Source: Pomphorhynchus laevis
Lineage: Eukaryota > Acanthocephala > Palaeacanthocephala > Echinorhynchida > Pomphorhynchidae
NCBI GenBank assembly: GCA_012934845.2
Contig: WNNJ02003119.1
Location: 62,001 to 126,000 of the forward strand
Length of the DNA: 64,000 nucleotides
Direction of reading: 5' to 3'
Position 1 is the stretch's first letter, and each line of letters begins with the position of its first letter. A program made the position numbers and the translations under genes. The notes under the pieces were generated by a model. The model was not told the origin of the DNA and ran no database searches. It saw nothing but the letters and a program-made list of their open reading frames with translations. Positions 30,122-41,339 of the stretch are shown piece by piece.

Positions 30122-31658
30122 TGTACCAATGATTCTGTCGTTGAGTCATTAAGTTGCGGTCCGCCATTAGGCTCTAGCGATCACTGCACTTTACGTATCA
30201 TCCTACCTGTCATATTTCGCGTCTGGTCAATTTTAAAAAGCGATTGGTGTTATGAATGCGGATTACGATACAATTAATGAAATGCTGAGCCTAGTAAGAT
30301 GGCCTTGTGCTAGAACAGTCGGTGTTCATGTGGCCTGGTCGTTCCTCCACACAACATTGATTAACCTACTTCACGCCTTTTCCCCTTGTGTAACACGTAA
30401 ACCTCCATCCTCCAAACCCAAATGGTTTGACATTGAGTTGACGCGAGCTGTCAGAGAACGTGATCATGCATTCCTATTATTTAAGCGTGGACTCGGATCC
30501 TTCAGATTTTATACTACCATTCGCAACAGGGTGACTTCTCTTAAACGTCAGAAGAAACATCAATTCATTGCTGCCATATGTTCATTGTCTCATGTCGATC
30601 AAAAGAGACTTTTTCAACTACTTGGCAACCGTAAGAGGGTATCTTCGTCAATCAACTGTCTGGTTGATGGTGATCGAAAATCGGTTTCTCCTCTTTCCAT
30701 TGCCAATATCCTTGCCAAGAACTTTTGTCTCACTCGCAATCGATTTTCCCTATGTGACTATAACATTACGATAGACAATTCTTCTCTCCAGTACCAGGAT
30801 TCTAACCTCTACTTTGACCCGCTCGACGTTATTAATATCTTATCGAAGCTACCGGCTAAAAATAGTTCAGGTCCTGATGGTATTCCTAGTACATTATTAC
30901 GCGAAATTGCATCGAATATATATCTTCCGCTTTTTGATATTTACTATTGGTCCTTGAGAACTGGCATAATCCCAGATATGTGGAAGAGAGCATTAGTCAT
31001 TCCAGTTTCCAAAAAGAAAGATAAGGTAAATCCTCAAAATTATCGGCCAATAAGTTTGACTTGAATTGCTTGCAAGGTGATGGAGAAACTGATCCTGAGG
31101 TATGTATCTTCTCATTTGGACAAATTCAATATTTTATCTAATAAACAGCATGGGTTTAGAAAACATTACTCCACTTCAACTAATCTAACATTAGCACGCG
31201 AAAGCTGGGCCGGTTTTGTCGAACAGGGGGTGCCGGTTGATGTCGTCTTTATTGATTTGTCCAAAGCTTTTGATTGGGTCGTTCATCCAATTTTACTGTG
31301 GAAACTTGGAAATTACGGATTCTCAAAGCACGTTTGTCTCTGGATACGTGAATTCTTGAGCAGACGTTCCTTTGCTGTGCGAGTTGGTGAGTCTCTTTCT
31401 GAATGGTTTTATCTCACTCAAGGTGTTCCACAAGGCTGTATCCTTAGTCCCACTTTGTTTAATATCTACATCAACGAAATCGCTGAAAATGTTACATGCC
31501 AGTGCCTATTATACGCCGATGACATCGAACTGTGGTGCCCTTTATTTCGTGGTTGTTCTAGCTCTCCCCTACTACAATCAGATTTGGATAAAGTTAGTAG
31601 TTGGTGTTCATCACACGGCTTAGTAATCAATGTTAGTAAATATGGACATATGATTTGA
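30122..31658 (+). pseudogene. LINE-D ORF2, endonuclease end, linker and reverse transcriptase
   Basis: 30122-30240 completes the endonuclease (PPLGSSDHCTLRI). 30252-31064 holds the linker (SKPKWFDIELTRAVRERDHAF) and RT start (SSGPDGIPSTLLREIA, QNYRPISLT). A single TGA at 31062 separates it from 31077-31658, which has NKQHGFRKHYSTSTNLTLAR, FIDLSKAFDWVVHP (motif A), TQGVPQGCILSPTLFN (motif B), CLLYADDIELW (motif C) and GLVINVSKYGHMI. The usual Arg in AFDRV is Trp. Only one nonsense change breaks the RT here. Confidence 0.88.
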
Positions 31659-32095
31659 GAAAAGCCACGCTTTTGGTTCCGGCAACTCGCTCCATTTTAT
31701 CCAGTTAGACTAGAGACGTTGGGTATAAGATCTATTGAATGCGATCTGTTGATTGCAGATCTTACACTAGTGTAGATGTCGCTGCGCGTGCCTAACCATC
31801 CATGTAAGCAGCTGTTCTGTCTTCGTGAATCCTCAATGTTACGTGGACACGAGCTATGTTTGAAGCATCGCTCAAAGCATCGAACAAATTGCACGACAGT
31901 GATGGATCGCGTCTGTAAACGATGGAATGGATTATCACCTGGTGTAATCAACAGCTCTTCTGCTGTGCAATTCAAAGAACGCCTAAAGCTTGACCTCGTG
32001 AACTCTTGATGTTTTTTACGTTTTTTTTGTTTTTTTTTGATGTGATGCTTCCTTACGAGTTTCAGCTCCCTTGGACGTCGTCATATAATAATAAT
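31659..32095 (+). pseudogene. LINE-D ORF2 C-terminus and 3' UTR
   Basis: A deletion removes much of the thumb region between KYGHMI and the C-terminal segment. 31776-32009 reads MSLRVPNHPCKQLFCLRES, then RVCKRWNGLSPGVINSS and FKERLKLDLVNS. The 3' UTR has long T runs and ends in ATAATAATAATAAT at about 32095. Confidence 0.8.
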
Positions 32096-32290
32096 AATAA
32101 AAAGCGATAACCTCTGACTAAAACTGCTCTTGTATTTTCTGCAGAATCAAATACTACTGTAAGTAATCGTGTTTTATCTTGTGGTTTTTTACCAAGACAA
32201 AATAAGCTTTTGGCGTTGAGACTACGCGCAATATCCTCCTCACCCTGCACAAATATATCTGAAGACTATAGATAGTCTACTAAATACGTA
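32096..32290 (-). pseudogene. LINE ORF1 fragment (minus strand)
   Basis: The minus-strand frame 32250-32096 reads EDIARSLNAKSLFCLGKK and TRLLTVVFDSAENTRAVL, resembling the LINE-D ORF1 block LRVVNLFRLGKKE...PRLLKVVLAS. LINE-D's 3' tail abuts it at 32095, so LINE-D probably inserted into another LINE's ORF1. Positions 32291-32478 are A+T-rich with nothing recognised. Confidence 0.55.
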
Positions 32291-32478
32291 GACTTAGTTA
32301 TCTGGTCTGAACTGTAACGATCCATTCGGGGGTAATCTTCCTTGTAAAATTTTAATTATAATAAATTTTTGTATTAAAAAATAATAATGAAGATAGAAGA
32401 ATGATCGCTATTAGAGCATATATAAGATATATAATTATATATATATTATAATATTATATATCACTATTATTTTATATA

Positions 32479-33046
32479 TCAGAGAATATAATTACTCCAA
32501 TCTACAGTAGACATGTTGATAAAACTTACTATTATGAGATAAAACTTACTTTGCCACTCATCTGTTTTCTTTCCGAGGTCATGTAAACGCAATGATATTG
32601 CCTTCCATAGTACACCATTAAGGCGCTCGACTTGACCATTGCCAGCAGGGTTGTATGAACTTGAATGAGTAATCGCCACCCCGTGATGAGAGAGGAATGA
32701 CTGGATTTCCTTAGAGGTAAAAGCCGTACCTTGATCAGAATGGATTGAAGCAGGTGAACCGAAAATTGAAAAGATCTGGGTTAAACAGTCTATGACAGTG
32801 TGTGTAGTCATATCAGAACATGGAAAGGCAAAGGGGAATCTGCTATACTCGTCAATGACGGTTAACAAATACCTTTTATTGTTCTTTGTAGGAATTGGGC
32901 CCTTAAAATCCATAGACAAGCGTTCAAATGGCATACTTGATTTTATGAGTTTAGCCTCAGGTGGACGAAAAAATCTTGGTTTCAATATAGCGCAGCTTTT
33001 GCACTCGCTTGAAATATTCCTAACATCCGAGAGGGAAAACGATTCT
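32479..33046 (-). mobile_element. Fossil fragment of a Ty3/Gypsy-like LTR retrotransposon (integrase part)
   Basis: The minus-strand sequence resembles the integrase core of a Ty3/Gypsy-like polyprotein: a CKSCAIL zinc-binding remnant, LSMDFKGPIP, VIDEYSRFPFAF, SDQGTAF and NPAGNGQVERLNG. Only this part remains. No LTRs, RT or gag are visible nearby. LINE-C3 starts at 33047 and cuts it on one side. It is a broken old fragment. Confidence 0.85.
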
Positions 33047-33345
33047 TAAAAATCGTTTTCCGACATAGTTCACATGCCTCTTCGGTACTCTCCCAACGTT
33101 TTAAACTTCTTACCACTTCATCTACTTGCCGTATCTTTCCTGACCGCTCCCCTTCTGATATTGCCCAGCTCAATTTAGCTCGCATTGAAAAACATCGACG
33201 TGAAACAAACGGCGAGTCATCCTTATCTATACGTAAAATCAACGGAAATTTTCACGTTCTTCACACAAGGCCAAAAATTCGATGGCGTCCCATCTCTCCC
33301 CCTTGTCTTCTTCGCTAGTCGATCTCGCTCCTAAGCATACTTTTC
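33047..33345 (+). pseudogene. LINE-C3 ORF1 C-terminal remnant
   Basis: The last part of ORF1 is in frame to its stop: SQRFKLLTTSSTCR, FPDRSPSDIAQLNLARIEKH, SSLSIRKINGNFHVLHTRP. It is nearly identical to LINE-C1. It overlaps the ORF2 start at 33282 in another frame, so ORF2 translation in this family probably depends on reinitiation or frameshifting. Confidence 0.8.
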
Positions 33346-36185
33346 GTCTTAGTCTATTCAATACTCGCTCCATTCTTCATAAAGCTGATATGCTTCTCGA
33401 TATCTTCGATCAATTATCTATCGATATTCTCTGCATTACCGAATCCTGGCACACTGACTCCAACGATCTTGCTATTCGTCGTCTATGTCGCTCTGGTTGT
33501 TCTCTAGTTGAATCAGCTCGTCAAATTACATCTCATACATCTACTGCGTCTAACCATGGCGGTATTGTTGCCATTGCTCGTCACCCAATGTCTTTACGTA
33601 AAATCAACGTTAACATCCGTTACACCTCGTTCGAATTACTCATATGCAGATTATCAACGCCTTTCCCTCTGGAACTTGTGATTGTATACCGTCCAGGTTC
33701 AGTTGCCCCATCACGTATCTTCTTTAACGACCTTGCAGATCTAATGTCTCACTGTTCATTGTCTTATACTCCTTCTTTTGTTCTCGGTGACTTTAACATT
33801 CGTCTTGATCGCCCGTCTGACTCTGACTCTATCACTTTAACTAATCTTTTTTCTGATTTTAACTATAAATTACTTTCAACAAGCCCAACTCATATTCTCG
33901 GCGGTGCTCTCGACATCATTGCTGTTCCTAACTGCTTCAATGACTATACCTCCTTGTCAATTACTGATCCTGGTTTGTCCGATCATTTCCTTGTCACTCT
34001 TACTCGTCCCCATCCTCCTTCTCCGCCTTTACCATTATCTACACCAAGTTGACCATGGAAGCTTCTCTATATCCCTATTCTCTGCACAGACTTACTCAAT
34101 TCTTCACTCTTTTCACTTCCTCTTAACTATCTCTCTCCCGATGATCTCTGCATTCTGTTTGATTCTGAACTTACGTCGATCCTCAATAACCTTCTACCTA
34201 GTCGACTTCGACGTTCCCAGCGCTTGCGCCATGCTCCCTGGTTCGATTCTGACTGTAGTCTTTCTAAGCGTCGACTCCGTCACTCTTTTCGTATGTATAA
34301 ACGCTTTCTTAAACGTTCACCCAACTCACTCCCTCCAAATCTTCGTGATTCCTACTTTTCTCAACGCCGTTCACATCTCATTCTTATACGTACTAAACGT
34401 ACTCTCTTTTGGCGAAATCAACTCGAGTCATCTTCCAACTCTAAATCTCATTGGAAAATCTTAAACTCAATTCTTTCACGATCATCTACCCCTTGTAATA
34501 TAAATCCTGATGAATTTTCTTCTTATCTACAAACTAAGCTATCTAATTTACTTTCCCTACTACCCATAGCCCCCTTGTACCCACTCTTATCTTTAAATAC
34601 TTCCCTCCCAGAACTATTCCACCTTCTTCCCGTTTCGTCTGATGAAGTTTCTTCGGTTCTGCTGTCATTACCTAATAAAACCTCTCCTTCTGACCCAATT
34701 CCCACTCACTTACTTAAAAATATCTGCACTTTTATCTTACCCTTCCTAACCACATTGTTCAACTCGTCCATCCGTAGCTGTACATTTCCTTCCATCTGGA
34801 AATGCGCCACTGTTCGTCCTATCATCAAAAAGCAATCTCTCGACTCTTCACTACCATCTTCGTACCGTCCAATCTCACTTCTCCCAACCCTCTCTAAACT
34901 CCTTGAGCGTCTCGTTCTTAAGCAAGTTAATACATATCTCTATTCCTCTAACTTATTTCCTCCCTTCCAAGCCGCTTTTCGCTCTAATTACTCTACCGAA
35001 ATTGCATGTCTTAAAGTTTATAACGACTTACTCATATCGCGCGATCATAATTTATGTAGTGTCATAGTTTCTCTTGATCTATCGTCTGCTTTTGACATCG
35101 TCGATCACTCGATTCTTCTCCATCGCCTTCGTCATGATTATGGCTTCTCTTTACCCACTGTATCATGGTTTTCTTCATATCTATCAAACCGTACATTTCG
35201 CGTATATTCTAACTCTTCTCTCTCCCATCCTTCGTCCATTCCGTCCGGTGTTCCGCAAGGCTCCGTATTAGGCCCTATACTTTTCTCTCTTCTTCTTGGT
35301 GATTTGTCTTCGATTTCTCATAAATTTAACTTCCATGTTATGCAATATGCTGATGACATTCTCATCTATGCTCATGCACCTGTTTATCGTATTCGCGATC
35401 TTAGTGTTTCTGCTTCCGACTGTCTTGTCTCAATTTCCAATCATCTTTCTTCCCTTCGCCTTTCTCTGAATCCTGATAAATCCAAAATTATGTGGATCCT
35501 ACCTCGACGCCTCGGCTTCGAACCTCCCTCCGTATCATTAAATTCTACAATTCTTCCTATCGTTGATAATCTCGTTTTCCTAGGCTTCCATTTTGACAAC
35601 CGACTTTCACTTAAACCTTTCGTTAGAGATAAAGTACGCTCATCTACCTTGATACTCCGCAACCTCCGTCAAGTTCGTAGATTGATCGATTTCCCTTCTT
35701 GTATGACTCTCATATCATCTCTCCTTTTTTCTAGACTCGATTATTGTCTTAGTCTATTTTCCAACTCACCTAAATCCACTCTTCTTCCCCTACAACGCAT
35801 CGTCAACGCAGCTGTCCGAATTCTCCTCCGTCTTCGTCGTTTTGATCACACATCCTACCATCTTGCTTCTCTCGATTTGCCTACAATTTATTGTCGTGTT
35901 CAAATTCGTCTTCTTATCGTTGCTTTCCGCCTTGTAACTTTTCATACCCCTTCATTTCTCAACCTTCCTTTTCTTGATAATTCCCGTCCTGTTTACTGTT
36001 CCTTGCGTTCCTGTAATTCCCTTCTTTTACATGTCCCAAACTACTCTACCTCCTTTGGACTCCGCTCCTTCCTGGTGGCTGCTCCTCTATCGTGGAATCA
36101 TCTGCCCATTCATATACGCCAATCAACTTCCCTGCAGTGCTTCAAACGACAAATCCGATCCCATCTGAACAATTTAACTGCTTGA
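33282..36185 (+). pseudogene. LINE-C3 ORF2: endonuclease and reverse transcriptase, one stop codon
   Basis: A single reading frame of 968 codons is broken only by a TGA at 34050. LINE-C1 has CGA (Arg) at the same place. Endonuclease: LFNTRSILHK, CITESWHTDSND, GGIVAIARHP, LGDFNIRLDR, HILGGALDIIAVPN, GLSDHFLVTL. Linker: RLRHAPWFDSDCSLSKRRL. RT: SYRPISLLPTLSKLLERL, SLDLSSAFDIVDHSILLHRL (motif A), PSGVPQGSVLGPILFS (motif B), VMQYADDILIYAHAP (motif C), LSLNPDKSKIM. The C-terminus ends CFKRQIRSHLNN. Its start Met overlaps the ORF1 end. This enzyme would nick and reverse-transcribe at the target. The CR1/L2-like assignment rests on motif A. Confidence 0.92.
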
Positions 36186-36262
36186 CTTTCTCATTTTTGT
36201 TTGTGGACTTGTAAGCGTACAGCTTGTACGCATTTGCCACATTAAATAAATTTGTATTATTA

Positions 36263-36675
36263 TGATATTACTACATTAAGCAAATTTTAGTAGGTCACCA
36301 ATTATGAAACTCACATCATTGCACGGACTGCACTAAATTAAACCAATATTGACATGAGTTGAAAAAATGCTACTGAAAAAAACTTAAATACACCTTCAAT
36401 TTTGCACATTTAATAACTTGAATTTTGCGCTTTTATATACTACATAAAGAGTAACTCCATTACTTCTACAACAAAGAGGAATAATTATTAACATTTCGGC
36501 ATCATGAATATTAGAGGATATCCATGTTTCAGTAATAGCCACTAGCAAATGTTACATATTTTAAACACTAATTTTTAATTCACTGATTTTAGGAGAAAGT
36601 TACCAGCATTGATGTACAAAAGCATACACTAGAATTGACAGAGGTAAACTGTTGAGAATATCAGCATAGTCACAA
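36263..36675. other. Spacer, nothing recognised
   Basis: A+T-rich DNA between the LINE-C3 tail and the LINE-H1 tail. No coding similarity is seen. Confidence 0.5.
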
Positions 36676-36804
36676 GTAAGTAAGTAAGTAAGGGTTTTAT
36701 TAATAACTATATAACTGATAAAAACTTTAGAAACAAAAACATGCAAAAGACAACTTAAAATAGAAACTGTTCACGACGTGTATTTTGGAATCTTCAACTT
36801 ATAT

Positions 36805-39265
36805 TCACGGCCTCAGGTCCAGAGGGATCTGAGCCCCTCGGCCGCACCAGCGCGCCGCCCTCTGACTGAACCATTCGGGGTCTCTCACACACCTAAGAGT
36901 CCAGTCAAGGCGGACTATGGTTGGTAATCTCGAGATGAGGAGCTTGAGAAACCTTAGTCTTTGTTCTGGGGGACGTCCTCGTGAGAAGAAGACTAATCCC
37001 GAGATAGCCCAAGTACCCCAGAGGCGCACTTGGGTTATCCCATTCAATGACAGATGCTGGGCCCGTTTCAGAGCCCACCTAGCTTTCTTCAGGATACGTT
37101 TAAGTCTATCCAGGTCAGCTTTCGCCGACCAATTCACCGTAACGGTGAACCCCAGATATTTTACTCGACTCGTGAAGATGGGGAGTGGTTGATGCTGCAA
37201 AATGGAGGAGAGTGTAGAGAGTGCTAGTCTCTTAAGTTTCTTTTTGGTGGCAGGAACGCCATTAAAGACAACCACCTGTGATTTAGAGGAGTTTAAAATA
37301 AGATTGGATGGGGGCAACTGATCTTTTAATCTTAAAAAGAAACGGCTGATGTCAGAGATTACATCTTTGCACCTGCGTCCAGAGAACAAGGCTGTGGTAT
37401 CATCAGCATATACCACTAGATGTTGATCACGTTTAAAATTCTTGAATAATACAATGGATGCAGCAAGATATAAGATAGGAGAAAGTGGGGATCCTTGAGG
37501 TACACCTGTAATAGGGTAAAACTGAGGCGCATCAGGGTCGTCTTCATAGTAGAACCGCTTGGTGTACAACAATATCTCCACCCTGTTAACAATTCTCGCA
37601 GGCAACCCGAGGGACCTGAGAGAGGAGATAACGAAGGGAATGGAGATCCGGTCAAATGCAGCTGAAAAATCAAGAAAAACAGCCACAGCAAGCTGATGAC
37701 TATTATCCTGACAAAACTGATGCACTTCACCAATTGCTGAATGGACCGAGCGCCCTTTGACAAACCCATGAAAACTCGGTGGGATCAAATTACGCCTACA
37801 TAAATGAACGCGGATTCTACGCGCAAGCGCTTTCTCGTAGATGGATATGAGGGCGTTTTGAATCGAGATGGGCCGCAGATCTTTAGGACAAGTGATTAAT
37901 CTCTTTTTAGGTAAAAAAAACTCGACGGCTGATGTTGATTTCCGCTATGTCAGACGGGGAGGCTAATAGCATTGTGATGGCGACCTCCTTTCTCTGACTG
38001 TATGTCAAAAGCTGACAGACACGAGTGGTGAGTGGCGCGTGGGATTTGGAGGTGCCCGGGAGTGGTCCCCAGGAGTTAAGGATATCTGTAACAGACAAGT
38101 CCCTACTCTTGAAGTCACACCAAGGCGGGATTGGTTGGGGAGAATGAGTGGCTCCATAATTGTGTAAGGAAAGTGACTCCTCTAAAACTTTGTCAAGGCC
38201 TATGCTACCAATCCAAACCAAGGCTCTATCCTTCCAGCAAACAAATTTTTCCTTCTTGAATATCTTCCAGAAGGAAGCCTGAGAAGGGTTTTGGTGAGCA
38301 ATGCTTGCCCTATCCCTGCTCAGCTAGAGCCTATATCTAGAGCTCCAATATTCATTCGAGAGGATATGTCTGGCGGAAACAGAGAGATTAGGAAGGTGCA
38401 ACATTTTAGCTAGGACCTTGAGCTTTGTTGGAGTAGGATTGTATATTCGACCTTTATAGGTAGTCGAAAGGATCGCGGTAGCTTGCGATGAGAGGTAGGA
38501 ATTAAATTCGGTCAAACTCTCAATTCCAATTCTGGGGAAGAGTTGGATAGCTGCCTGAAAGAAGGCCACTCTAATAGGATCAAAGTGAAACCTTCTTCTA
38601 AGCAACGTATCGTCCTCTAGCCGCCAGCGAATTAGATCATGAGAGGTGGTCTGTTGTTGACGCGACTGTTCGGTGCAAATGGGTTTCAACAACCACATCT
38701 TATGTAGCAGTAATATGTCGAGGAGAGAATTTGTTGTAGAGCAATGAAAGGTTGGGGAAGGTGGTTTATGAATAAGATAGTCGATCCTTGCTCTGCGGAG
38801 TGCTGCATTAATCCAACGACCAGTTCTGTCGTTGAAGTCACCAAGTAACATGTCATAACCGCTCCCCAATATTTGATCCAGGAGGTCACGGTTTTTGTGA
38901 ATTTCTCCTGGCCGAATATAGACATTGGCTATGCTTATACGCTTACCGTTCTTACAAAGTGATATAGCTAAACAAGATAGGGCTGGACAAGAGTAGTTTA
39001 ATATGAGGGATGATCTTAAGGAGCTTTTTACTAGGGTTAAAAGACCTTGTGATGAAGAGGAGTGAGGAGGGGTTATGTAAGGAGTAAAGTGGGTGTATAT
39101 GTGCTTAGGGATAAATCGAGTAATATCCTGGGGGAGACGGATAGACCGCGTCTCCTGAAGGACTATAACATCTGCATCTCTACCAGATAGAAGGCTAAGG
39201 GCGGAAGCACCTCCCGAATTCCACTGAAGGATATTCAGTGAAAAAGGTCCTTGATTACTTCCCAT
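36805..39265 (-). pseudogene. LINE-H ORF2, endonuclease and reverse transcriptase, two breaks
   Basis: 39265-38324 is the APE endonuclease (LNILQWNSGGAS, VIVLQETRSIRLP, IANVYIRPGEIH, MLLGDFNDRTGRW, TTSHDLIRWRL). A TAG at 38326-38324 stops it. The same frame then continues (ASFWKIFKKEKFVCW) to 37907. A frameshift in an A/T homopolymer near 37912 leads to RPISIQNALISIYEKAL and the RT frame to 36805: SFHGFVKGRSVHSAI, FLDFSAAFDRIS (motif A), TGVPQGSPLSPILY (motif B), LVVYADDTTALF (motif C), LILNSSKSQVV. Only these two breaks are visible, so the copy is recent or its breaks are. Confidence 0.9.
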
Positions 39266-39299
39266 TGCGTAAGTGTTACCGAAGTGGGACGCCCTCCAC

Positions 39300-40541
39300 C
39301 TAGTTGCAACTAGAGGCGGAAAAGTCGCCTTTACCGCTTCCCGTCACGACAAATGGAGTCGCTTGCCCACGGGCGATATCTTCATTTCCCTCGTTAGCCA
39401 TAGCCCAAATCGAATCCTTCCGAGCAAGCTTCAGAGCGGCTATGCTTAGCGCTGACCCGTTTCGTTTCTTAGATTTTGGTGGCTTCTTAATATTGTTGGT
39501 CTTTCCAGAAGGAGGAGAACGGAAGGATTCCGCTAATTGACCCACCAATTTTTGGACCAATTTTTCAAGTTGAATCATTGATGCCTGATGCTGCATTTCA
39601 ATAAGTTTAAGAATTTCTGTGTCCGGCATCCTGTCGTCATTCTTGTTAGACGATACAGCTTCCACGAAGCTAGTCGGTTTTGCTGTTACACCCCTGTGTC
39701 TCTTTTGGTACGCCTTAAAGATTTTACATTTTTTTGACCATGCGGGGTGCTCACCACCGCAGTTTGCGCAAAATGGCTTACTTTCGCACTTCTCAGGATG
39801 TATAGCAGTTGTACCACACACGCCGCACTTATGTGGTAAAGAACATCCAGTGGACCAATGCCCCCACTGATGACAATTGTTGCAGTGAGGGTACGTTAGT
39901 GAGTCGGTTTCGATTATTGAAAATCTCAAATTATACCCCATAAAAGGATTGCATGTTGAAATCGATAGTTTTAGAGCTTCATCAACCGGGGCATTGCAGA
40001 ACGCAACGGGAATGGGGAAGCCTTTAATCCCTTTTATAAAGCGCACGTTAGAGATTTTGTAATCAGTTTCTAGGGCTGATATATCTTCTTCTGAAATGTA
40101 TGTGGGCATATTATTTATCTTTATTGTTGCCAGGATTGGTTTGGAAGCAATTATGCCTTGTTCCGAATGCTCTTTTTTAAAGTAGTCTACGTACGACATT
40201 GCGAGATCAGGAGTGCAGAATGAGATTTTAATCTCAGATTCATAATATTTAATCGCATTGAACAATATCCTTTTTTTAAATCGATGAGCAAAGCCTCTTA
40301 TAAAAACATTGAACATGTTCTGCCTTTCCAGAGGCACCAAAAGCCTGATAATCACCAGGTTGGATAATTTTGGTACCGGGATAAGTTCACCCTCCGGAAT
40401 ATATTCAAGAGAACCTAAATCTCCACTTACCTCGTTTATTGCATTGGCAGGAAAATTAGTTTTCATTGAGTTCTTTGAACGCTCCGACATGCTAAATTTA
40501 CTCATTTGACGTTTTGCAAATTTTTTCAGTTCTACCGACAA
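39300..40541 (-). CDS. LINE-H ORF1, CCHC zinc-knuckle nucleic-acid-binding protein
   Basis: A 413-residue intact frame. Residues ~60-210 look like an RRM-like/gag-like fold region (SNLVIIRLLVP, PILATIKINNMP, VRFIKGIKGFPIPVAFCN). Residues ~220-272 hold three zinc knuckles: C220-C223-H228-C233, C239-C242-H248-C252 and C258-C261-H265-C272. The C-terminus is basic (KKPPKSKKRNGSALS). In I/Jockey LINEs this protein coats the RNA in the RNP. ORF2 follows 34 bp after its stop. An in-frame Met at residue 13 is an alternative start. Confidence 0.9.
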   Translation of the reverse strand: MSVELKKFAKRQMSKFSMSERSKNSMKTNFPANAINEVSGDLGSLEYIPEGELIPVPKLSNLVIIRLLVPLERQNMFNVFIRGFAHRFKKRILFNAIKYYESEIKISFCTPDLAMSYVDYFKKEHSEQGIIASKPILATIKINNMPTYISEEDISALETDYKISNVRFIKGIKGFPIPVAFCNAPVDEALKLSISTCNPFMGYNLRFSIIETDSLTYPHCNNCHQWGHWSTGCSLPHKCGVCGTTAIHPEKCESKPFCANCGGEHPAWSKKCKIFKAYQKRHRGVTAKPTSFVEAVSSNKNDDRMPDTEILKLIEMQHQASMIQLEKLVQKLVGQLAESFRSPPSGKTNNIKKPPKSKKRNGSALSIAALKLARKDSIWAMANEGNEDIARGQATPFVVTGSGKGDFSASSCN

Positions 40542-40560
40542 GTTCTACCGACATGAATGA

Positions 40561-41339
40561 ATCGATTTATAGCAAACCACAAGGGAGAACGGTAAAGTAA
40601 CAAAATTACTTAAGCAACAAAGATATATGAATCTTTTAATATTAGATGCGGAGGAAGTGACTAAAGGATTATGAAAGACTACATATAAAGTAGGATCCAA
40701 TGCAAATGAATCCTTCGCTGCAAAACTTTAAAATGTTGAATCGTTATGTGCGTCTCTCCCGTATATAAACTCGCTTTTAAAGCATTGTTAATGTTGTGCA
40801 GACTCTTACGTTTACTCGCATCAAGTTTCGTCGTTAATTGGATAGCATAATATTCAAGGCGATATGAATTCTGAAAAATTGTCGGAATTAGAATTTCAGC
40901 TGCTAGAATTTATTTTACCAGTCTAGTGCGATTTCCAATCGTCTGACCAGAACGGAAAAGCGTCTAATTAATGCTAGAAGCAACCTCTTTAGGGGAATTT
41001 GCTAGAATAGTTGACAGAATAATATGTAACCTTGACAAATTATCACTTAATTGATGCCGAATGTAACTTTCAATTAACTTTCGATTAGCAACTTCAATAC
41101 ATGTCTTGTTTTAAATCTTCCCACACACATTAGCTTTAAATTATATTCAGATGTAAGAGTTAACATTGAATAAATTATAGAAAGTTAAATAGGTCATTAA
41201 GCATTTTCAGTCATAAACTACTTGATTTTTGAATTTCTAGAAAAGAAAATTAAATTTTATTTTTAAATTAATATCCCTGGATAGACTAATAACAGATCGT
41301 CAATAAGAGATTGTGTTGTTATATTTTGATATATCTGAA
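40561..41339. other. Intergenic, nothing recognised
   Basis: No coding similarity is seen. The short TTCTACCGAC direct repeat at the LINE-H 5' edge (40537-40552) is the only structure noticed. Confidence 0.5.

Larger units (their letters stand above)
24987..32095 (+). mobile_element. LINE-D, near full length, with two nested insertions
   Basis: The 5' region starts with CAGTTCAGATCGCTACGCTC, followed by ORF1 (25131-28352), ORF2 (about 28440-32009) and a 3' UTR with T-rich runs to about 32095. The Tc1/IS630 transposon interrupts ORF1 at 25429-27421. LINE-C2 interrupts the endonuclease at about 29021-30121. Outside the insertions the order is regular: PHD-like ORF1, endonuclease, linker, RT, C-terminus. 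A few stops and frameshifts make it inactive. A near-identical 3' end lies at 3558-3950. Confidence 0.85.
33047..36262 (+). mobile_element. LINE-C copy 3, 5'-truncated but almost intact ORF2
   Basis: It starts inside ORF1 (LKIVFRHSSHASSVLSQRFKL), truncating the N-terminus and PHD-like finger, and ends with the family 3' hairpin (GCGTAC 36215-36220, AGCTT, GTACGC 36226-36231) and TTAAATAAATTTGTATTATTA. It is inserted in the Gypsy-like fragment at 33046. It is the best-preserved LINE-C in the window. Confidence 0.9.
36676..40560 (-). mobile_element. LINE-H copy 1, two-ORF LINE, nearly intact
   Basis: A minus-strand element with ORF1 (39300-40541), ORF2 (36805-39265), and a 3' UTR ending in a (TTAC)n-like microsatellite (the TAAG repeats at 36676-36698 on the plus strand). 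The CCHC-bearing ORF1 and APE endonuclease plus RT are like I/Jockey-group LINEs. The clade is inferred from layout. ORF2 carries one stop and one frameshift. A degenerate relative is at 53870-59157. Confidence 0.85.

Noticed and set aside
39304-39870. Plus-strand ORFs over LINE-H ORF1
   Set aside because: Antisense shadows of the CCHC protein, without motifs of their own.
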